DNA of 12,109 nucleotides from Rhizobiaceae bacterium (GTDB lineage Bacteria > Pseudomonadota > Alphaproteobacteria > Rhizobiales > Rhizobiaceae): positions 1-12,109 of the forward strand of contig JAGWJK010000041.1 of NCBI GenBank assembly GCA_028865845.1, given 5' to 3'. Below, in pieces: positions 7,944-12,109 of this stretch. The stretch's first letter is position 1. Each line of letters opens with the position of its first letter. The position numbers and the translations under genes were made by a program. The notes below the pieces were generated by a model, which searched no databases, was not told where the DNA came from, and saw only the letters and a list, made by a program, of their open reading frames with translations.

Positions 7944-9785
7944 ATGACGCAGGCTCTGGAAGTATCACGAGGAAGGGGCCTGCGCGCAAAGTCGTCTTCC
8001 CGCTGGTCACAGCTCGGCCCGGTTTCGCTGATCTACGGGGTCGCCGTGATCGCCGCGCTGCTGTTCTTCCATCGCAACGCCATCGACTATGTCGGCCTCG
8101 ACAATGACGACGCCATGCGGCTCGTCGAAGTCCGCGATTTTCTCGGCGGCCAGGGCTGGTTCGACATGATGCAGTATCGGCTGGGTCTCGATGGCGGCAC
8201 GCTGATGCACTGGTCGCGTTTCATCGATCTGCCGATTGCCACGCTGATTGCTTTCTTTCGACTGTTTCTGGCGCCTGAAAGTGCCGAGGCAGCCGCACTC
8301 GCGATCTGGCCGCTGGCGCTCGTTCTGCCGCTGTTGTTCTTCATGGGACTTGCCGGACGGCGGATTGCCGGCATCGAGGGCATGCATTTCGCGCTCGGCC
8401 TGACCGCGCTTCTCATTCTGACCTCGCGCCGTTTTTCGCCCGGATCGATCGATCACGACAATGCCCAGCTTTGCCTTGTCGCACTCGCCACCGCGATGCT
8501 TGCCGACGAGAGCTATCGTCCGCGCAATTTCGCCGTCGCAGCGGTAGCCTGCGCCATCGCGTTGGGGATCGGCGCCGAGACTACGCCCTTCGTCGCCGTT
8601 GCATGCATGACTGTGGCCGGGCTCTGGGCCTGGGAGGGTGAGGCTTTTGCGCCGGCCGCCCGTGCCTTCGCTTTGACGCTCACGATTACCGTCAGCGCCG
8701 CTTTTTTCGCGCTTGTGCCGCCGCATCTCTATTCCACCGTCACCTGCGACAATCTCTCGCTCGGCTTCTACGGGATCACCAGCGTCGGCGGCATCGGCCT
8801 GCTTGTGTCGGCATCGCTGGCAAGCCGGCTCTCGCTGTCACGACGGCTGGCCGTGCTCGCAGCCAACGGCGTGGTCGTCTTTGCGGCGGCCGTGGTGCTG
8901 GCGCCGCGATGCCTGCGCAATCCTCTCGCCGATCTCGATCCATTGCTGGTGAAGCTCTGGCTGAACGCCATCACCGAAGCGCAATCGGTGTTTTCGATCG
9001 CCCGCCACAAACCGGAGACGATCGGCGCCTTCTACGCCACCGGTTTCTTCGCCATCGTTGTCTGCGTCTTTCGCATCGTGCGCGGGGAGCGTGCGCAACT
9101 CCATGCGGTGCTGCTGGCCTTGCTTGGCATCAACTGGATCATCGCGCTGGTGCAGGTCCGCGGCGCGGAATTCTCCAATCTGCTGGCAATCCCGCCGCTC
9201 GTCCTGCTCCTTGCCGAACTGCGCCGCAATTCCACGGCCGACAGCGAAGACATGGGAGCAGCCTTCTTCTACGTCGTGGCGACGGTGCTCTCGGTGCCTG
9301 CCGCCTGGGCGGTCGGCGGAGCGCTTGCCAATGATGGGCTTAACGGGCTGCAGGGCGGTATGAACAGTGTCGCCGTCGTAGATGACAACAAAGCAGCGGC
9401 ATGTTCGTCACGCGAAGCTCTGGCGCCGATCGCCGGCCTTGAGCCGGGGTTCATCTCTGCGTCGTCCAATATGGGGTCGCCGATCCTGCGCTTCACGCCG
9501 CATCGGACACTCTCCGGACCTTATCATCGCGATCAGGCCGGAATGCTCGCCGAACTACACATCGGTCTTGCCACGCCGAAGGATGCGAAGGACCTGCTGC
9601 GCGCCGCCGGCGTGACATTGGTCGCCTTTTGTCCTGACGACCCAGAGGTTAAGGAATTGGCTGATCTGAAGCCGGACGGGCTTTATGCGCAGCTTTCGCT
9701 CGGCCGGGTGCCCCTCTATCTCGATCCCATTCCGACCACCGACAAATCGAGCGTTCAGTTCTTCCGCTTCGTTCCGAACGGCTGA
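7944..9785 (+). CDS. STT3/PglB-like (GT66-like) GT-C membrane glycosyltransferase, no WWD motif
   Basis: A 613-residue polytopic protein with about ten or more membrane segments from residue 24 to about 460, then a soluble C-terminal region of about 150 residues. Three acidic motifs match the order and topology of STT3/PglB oligosaccharyltransferases. GLDNDDAMR (51-59), after the first helix and followed by VRDFLGGQG, resembles the PglB NDGYxFxEGARDMI loop. PGSIDHDNAQ (166-175) resembles the second D-x-D loop (SGYYDTD in PglB). NAITEAQS (341-348) resembles the TIxE/SVSE loop of external loop 5. The sequon-reading WWD motif is absent. The C-terminal region carries HRTLSGPYHRD (520-530) and one cysteine, Cys563. 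It is divergent from the GtrB- and GtrA-like genes, so it probably transfers a polyprenyl-linked sugar in the periplasm. The acceptor may be a glycan, lipid or protein and is unknown. GGAG lies 10 bases before the ATG. Confidence 0.75.
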   Translation: MTQALEVSRGRGLRAKSSSRWSQLGPVSLIYGVAVIAALLFFHRNAIDYVGLDNDDAMRLVEVRDFLGGQGWFDMMQYRLGLDGGTLMHWSRFIDLPIATLIAFFRLFLAPESAEAAALAIWPLALVLPLLFFMGLAGRRIAGIEGMHFALGLTALLILTSRRFSPGSIDHDNAQLCLVALATAMLADESYRPRNFAVAAVACAIALGIGAETTPFVAVACMTVAGLWAWEGEAFAPAARAFALTLTITVSAAFFALVPPHLYSTVTCDNLSLGFYGITSVGGIGLLVSASLASRLSLSRRLAVLAANGVVVFAAAVVLAPRCLRNPLADLDPLLVKLWLNAITEAQSVFSIARHKPETIGAFYATGFFAIVVCVFRIVRGERAQLHAVLLALLGINWIIALVQVRGAEFSNLLAIPPLVLLLAELRRNSTADSEDMGAAFFYVVATVLSVPAAWAVGGALANDGLNGLQGGMNSVAVVDDNKAAACSSREALAPIAGLEPGFISASSNMGSPILRFTPHRTLSGPYHRDQAGMLAELHIGLATPKDAKDLLRAAGVTLVAFCPDDPEVKELADLKPDGLYAQLSLGRVPLYLDPIPTTDKSSVQFFRFVPNG

Positions 9786-9795
9786 AGAGCGGGGC

Positions 9796-10023
9796 TCAGG
9801 CGCGACGGCGTTCCATCGCGTCGATGGTCAGCAGATAGCCGATGAACCCGACATTATAACCGCCGAGTGCGATGAACAGCGTGGTGAGCGGCGGCGGAAC
9901 GACGGAGACCGCGACGGCGGTCATGAATGCGACGCTGACGAGCGCGACGCCGATCATCGTGCCGATTGCCGAGCGCTGCAGCCCGGCCGCAATTCCGATC
10001 ATCATGGCGGTTGCGAAGATCAT
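9796..10023 (-). CDS. Small hydrophobic membrane protein, unknown function
   Basis: A 75-residue protein, almost entirely hydrophobic, with two or three membrane segments (about 2-15, 20-42 and 45-67), a central PPPLTT turn and a charged end DAMERRRA. I do not recognise the family. It is judged real because the ATG at 10023 is preceded at 7 bases by AAGGAGGT, essentially the full anti-16S complement, and the frame fills the gap exactly, ending 10 bases from the convergent STT3-like gene. It is divergent from xseA. A longer version starting at 10059 would put the perfect ribosome site inside the gene and is rejected. The position next to the glycosyltransferase is convergent, so a functional link is not implied. 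Confidence 0.75.
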   Translation of the reverse strand: MIFATAMMIGIAAGLQRSAIGTMIGVALVSVAFMTAVAVSVVPPPLTTLFIALGGYNVGFIGYLLTIDAMERRRA

Positions 10024-10092
10024 CGCTCCACCTCCTTTTAACCAAGAACAAGTTTGCACAGGATTACACAGGGATGGCTAAGAAAGGCTTTG

Positions 10093-10121
10093 TTGATAGG
10101 GTTAACGCTTCATGAAGCAAT
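10093..10121 (+). promoter_or_regulatory. Candidate sigma-70 promoter of xseA
   Basis: TTGATA (10093-10098, 5 of 6 to TTGACA), a 17-base spacer, then AGCAAT (10116-10121, 3 of 6 to TATAAT), predicting a start near 10128 and about 33 bases of leader. A perfect 12-bp palindrome, GCTTCATGAAGC (10107-10118), spans the spacer and the start of the -10 box and could be an operator. Confidence 0.4.
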
Positions 10122-10160
10122 AGGCTCCGCATTCATCGCGACTTCGGATAAAAAGACCGT

Positions 10161-11777
10161 ATGAGCAGTTTCTTTGAGAGTGATTCGCCTTCAAACCTCA
10201 CGGAATATTCCGTCTCGGAATTGTCCGGATCGATCAAGCGCACTGTCGAGAGTGCCTTCGACCAGGTGCGCGTGCGTGGCGAAATTTCCGGATATCGCGG
10301 CCCGCATTCCTCCGGTCACGCCTATTTCGCGTTGAAGGACGACCGCGCCCGCATCGACGCGGTGATCTGGAAAGGCACATTCTCCAAGCTGAAATTTCGC
10401 CCCGAAGAGGGTATGGAAGTGATCGCCACCGGCAAGGTGACGACCTTTCCCGGCTCGTCGAAATACCAGATCGTCATCGAAACGCTGGAGCCCGCCGGCG
10501 CCGGCGCGCTGATGGCGCTGCTGGAAGAGCGCAAGCGCAAGCTTGGTGCCGAAGGCCTGTTTGCTTCCGAGCGCAAGCGGCCGCTCCCCTTCATGCCCCA
10601 TGTGATCGGCGTCGTCACTTCGCCGACCGGTGCCGTTATCCGCGACATTCTCCACCGTATCTCCGATCGTTTCCCGGTGCATGTCGTGGTCTGGCCGGTG
10701 AAGGTCCAGGGCGAGGGCTCGGGTGACGAGGTTGCCAATGCCATCAGGGGTTTCAACAGCTTCGAACCCGGAGGCCCGATCCCGAGGCCGGATGTGCTGA
10801 TCGTCGCAAGAGGCGGCGGAAGCCTCGAAGATCTCTGGAGCTTCAATGACGAAGCCGTGGTGCGCGCCGCCGCTGCGAGCGAGATCCCGCTGATCTCGGC
10901 CGTGGGGCACGAGACGGATTGGACGCTGATCGACTATGCCGCTGACGTCCGCGCGCCGACGCCGACCGGGGCCGCCGAAATGGCGGTTCCGGTAAAAGCC
11001 GACCTCGAGGCGCAGCTCGCAAGCCTTGCGGCGCGGCTGCAGGGCGGCGTCAGCAGGCAGATGGATCTGCGCCGGCAGTCGATGCGTGCGCTGTTGCGGG
11101 CCCTGCCTTCGCTCGACCAGTTGCTTGCGCTGCCGCGCCGTCGGTTCGACGAAGCTGCCGCCGGGCTCGGTCGCGGACTGGAGCTCAACACGCTGAACAA
11201 GCGCCGGGCATTCGAAAGAGCGGCCTCGCATCTGCGACCGGACGTGCTGTCCAACCGCATCGCCGAGCGGCGGCAGATGTTGGCCGAGCGCATGACCCGC
11301 GCGGAGCGGACCATTGAACGGATGCTCGATCGAGCCCGCGCCCGCATCGATCGCGCCGACGCGGTTTTCGCCACGTTGCCGTCGCGGCTGCAGACGCATA
11401 CGGATCGCGCGCGCGATCGCCTCGGCAATCTTTCCGGACGAGCGGACAGGGCGATCGGCCATCAGCTTGTGCGGGCGCGTGGCGAGTTGGTGGCGCAGGA
11501 ACGGATCCTGCAATCGCTGTCCTATAAAAACGTGCTGAAGCGCGGCTATGCGGTCGTGCGCGACGATGCTGACCGGCCGGTTTCCCTCGCATCGGCGCTT
11601 GCCGCGGGTTCGGCGATCTCGATCGAATTTGCCGACGCACGCATTGGCGCCGTGACCGGAGATGCGCCGTCCGCCCCTCAGCCCAGCGTCTCGCAGACGG
11701 GTGGTCCATCGCCGAAAAAGCGGCCGGCGAAACCGGCCGATCCTGCCGCACCTCCAAAGCAGGGCAGCTTGTTTTAA
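10161..11777 (+). CDS. xseA: Exodeoxyribonuclease VII large subunit
   Basis: The large, catalytic subunit of exonuclease VII, which with several XseB copies degrades single-stranded DNA from both ends to oligonucleotides. The OB-fold DNA-binding domain is at about 14-112 ([23 protein letters not shown] at 38-60). The catalytic domain follows: [15 protein letters not shown] (150-164), [17 protein letters not shown] (215-231), [10 protein letters not shown] (247-256) and [10 protein letters not shown] (264-273). Asp162, Arg217, His250 and Asp253 align with E. coli catalytic Asp155, Arg205, His238 and Asp241. A long Arg/Ala-rich coiled-coil region (about 280-470) holds the XseB-binding stalk. 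[15 protein letters not shown] (about 453-467) is the conserved C-terminal core motif. At 538 residues it exceeds the E. coli protein (456) because of a longer stalk and a Pro/Lys/Ala-rich tail ending QGSLF. The ribosome site is weak (GGAT/AAAAAGA). xseB is not in the window. Confidence 0.97.
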   Translation: MSSFFESDSPSNLTEYSVSELSGSIKRTVESAFDQVRVRGEISGYRGPHSSGHAYFALKDDRARIDAVIWKGTFSKLKFRPEEGMEVIATGKVTTFPGSSKYQIVIETLEPAGAGALMALLEERKRKLGAEGLFASERKRPLPFMPHVIGVVTSPTGAVIRDILHRISDRFPVHVVVWPVKVQGEGSGDEVANAIRGFNSFEPGGPIPRPDVLIVARGGGSLEDLWSFNDEAVVRAAAASEIPLISAVGHETDWTLIDYAADVRAPTPTGAAEMAVPVKADLEAQLASLAARLQGGVSRQMDLRRQSMRALLRALPSLDQLLALPRRRFDEAAAGLGRGLELNTLNKRRAFERAASHLRPDVLSNRIAERRQMLAERMTRAERTIERMLDRARARIDRADAVFATLPSRLQTHTDRARDRLGNLSGRADRAIGHQLVRARGELVAQERILQSLSYKNVLKRGYAVVRDDADRPVSLASALAAGSAISIEFADARIGAVTGDAPSAPQPSVSQTGGPSPKKRPAKPADPAAPPKQGSLF

Positions 11778-11811
11778 AGCACGTCCTGCCGATGTTGCCG
11801 TGCGCCCTGGC

Positions 11812-11831
11812 GCGTAGAAACGCAGTTTTTT
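11812..11831 (+). terminator. Probable intrinsic terminator after xseA
   Basis: GCGT-agaa-ACGC (11812-11823) followed by AG and six T residues (11826-11831), 35 bases after the xseA stop. The stem is short (4 bp), but an overlapping GCGCC/GGCGC element just upstream could lengthen the structure. The T-run makes termination likely. Confidence 0.5.
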
Positions 11832-11898
11832 AATGCTGATGCTGCATGATATGCACCATGCCAACGAACCGGCACGTCCGGCGTATCCGCGCTGCGCC

Positions 11899-11923
11899 CG
11901 GGCGATTCTGGCTGAATTGCCCG
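11899..11923. repeat. Unassigned strong hairpin in the xseA downstream noncoding region
   Basis: CGGGCGATTC (11899-11908), loop TGGCT, GAATTGCCCG (11914-11923): a 10-bp stem with one G-T pair. No T-run follows on the plus strand, so it is not an obvious terminator. It sits in the 288 bases between xseA and the next gene (11778-12065), where I see no convincing coding frame. It may be part of a small RNA or of the next gene's leader. Confidence 0.45.
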
Positions 11924-12024
11924 TCTGACCTAACTACTTTCCCACCAATTCGGCTGATATGCGGCCTTGATATTCGCATGTTATCATGATGGCGCGACAT
12001 CCAGTGCGCGTGGGATGATGCCTT

Positions 12025-12047
12025 GCCTCCCGGATTTCGGGAGAGGC
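12025..12047 (+). repeat. Leader hairpin just before the ribosome site of the last gene
   Basis: CTCCCG (12027-12032), loop GATTT, CGGGAG (12038-12043), with GCC/GGC able to extend the stem around a 2-base bulge. It ends only a few bases before AAGGAGG (12051-12057). It could protect the mRNA 5' end or modulate ribosome access, but no switch is implied. Confidence 0.4.
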
Positions 12048-12065
12048 GCGAAGGAGGACCATGCA

Positions 12066-12109
12066 ATGAGATTGGCCTCTTACAACTTTGAAATCATTTT
12101 TGATCGTGC
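12066..12109 (+). CDS. Start of a probable endonuclease/exonuclease/phosphatase-fold protein (partial)
   Basis: Only the first 14 codons are present before the window ends; the protein begins MRLASYNFEIIFDR. This resembles the common opening of EEP-superfamily (DNase I-like) proteins, MRxASYNVENLFDRA. The Asn of SYN and the Glu two residues later correspond to conserved active-site positions of that superfamily. The start is well supported by AAGGAGG (12051-12057) 8 bases upstream. An ATG at 12061 reads Met-Gln-stop and is not the start. The product call rests on a very short fragment. Confidence 0.5.
   Translation, partial: MRLASYNFEIIFDR

Noticed and set aside
10191..11864. A 557-codon open frame antisense to xseA
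   Set aside because: It is the mirror of a highly conserved GC-rich gene, its protein has no recognisable motif, and no ribosome site precedes its start. It is a codon-bias shadow.
11830..12066. A 78-codon minus-strand frame after xseA
   Set aside because: It has no ribosome site and a composition unlike a folded protein, and it crosses the leader of the next gene.
12061..12069. ATG at 12061 as the start of the last gene
   Set aside because: It reads ATG CAA TGA and stops after two codons; the ATG at 12066 fits the ribosome site and gives the conserved N-terminus.

Overview
The window looks like ordinary chromosome of a Rhizobium-group alphaproteobacterium (R. leguminosarum/etli-like). This is an inference from the GC-rich coding, the C-terminally extended XseA, the DUF892 stress ferritin-like protein and the general gene style; no rRNA, tRNA, insertion sequence, phage gene or CRISPR array is visible.

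Left part (1-2900): the 3' end of a DppC/OppC-type ABC permease is followed by a shared hairpin terminator and a convergent aldo/keto reductase. A LysR regulator is divergent from that reductase, and its mRNA appears to be leaderless. A ferritin-like DUF892 protein follows on the minus strand, with a candidate general-stress (EcfG-type) promoter.

Middle (2900-6310): a degenerate peptidase-M15-like protein lies on the plus strand. A minus-strand operon of a second aldo/keto reductase and a GNAT acetyltransferase comes next, followed by a Gfo/Idh/MocA oxidoreductase on the plus strand. These look like sugar or aldehyde metabolism and small-molecule modification genes, without a complete recognisable pathway.

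Right-centre (6319-9785), the most interesting block: a GtrB-like polyprenyl-phosphate glycosyltransferase and a GtrA flippase are translationally coupled by an ATGA overlap. Divergent from them is a 613-residue polytopic protein. It carries three acidic motifs in the order and spacing of STT3/PglB (GT66) oligosaccharyltransferases (GLDNDDAMR, PGSIDHDNAQ, ITEAQS) but no WWD motif. Together they resemble a Gtr-type three-component system: charge a polyprenyl carrier with one sugar, flip it, and transfer the sugar in the periplasm. Here the transferase would be an STT3-like GT-C enzyme, and the acceptor is unknown.

Right end (9796-12109): a 75-residue membrane protein with a near-perfect Shine-Dalgarno sequence is divergent from xseA (exonuclease VII large subunit, ending in a clamp-binding-like QGSLF). 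A 288-base noncoding stretch with three hairpins follows. The window closes with the first 14 codons of a probable endonuclease/exonuclease/phosphatase-fold protein.
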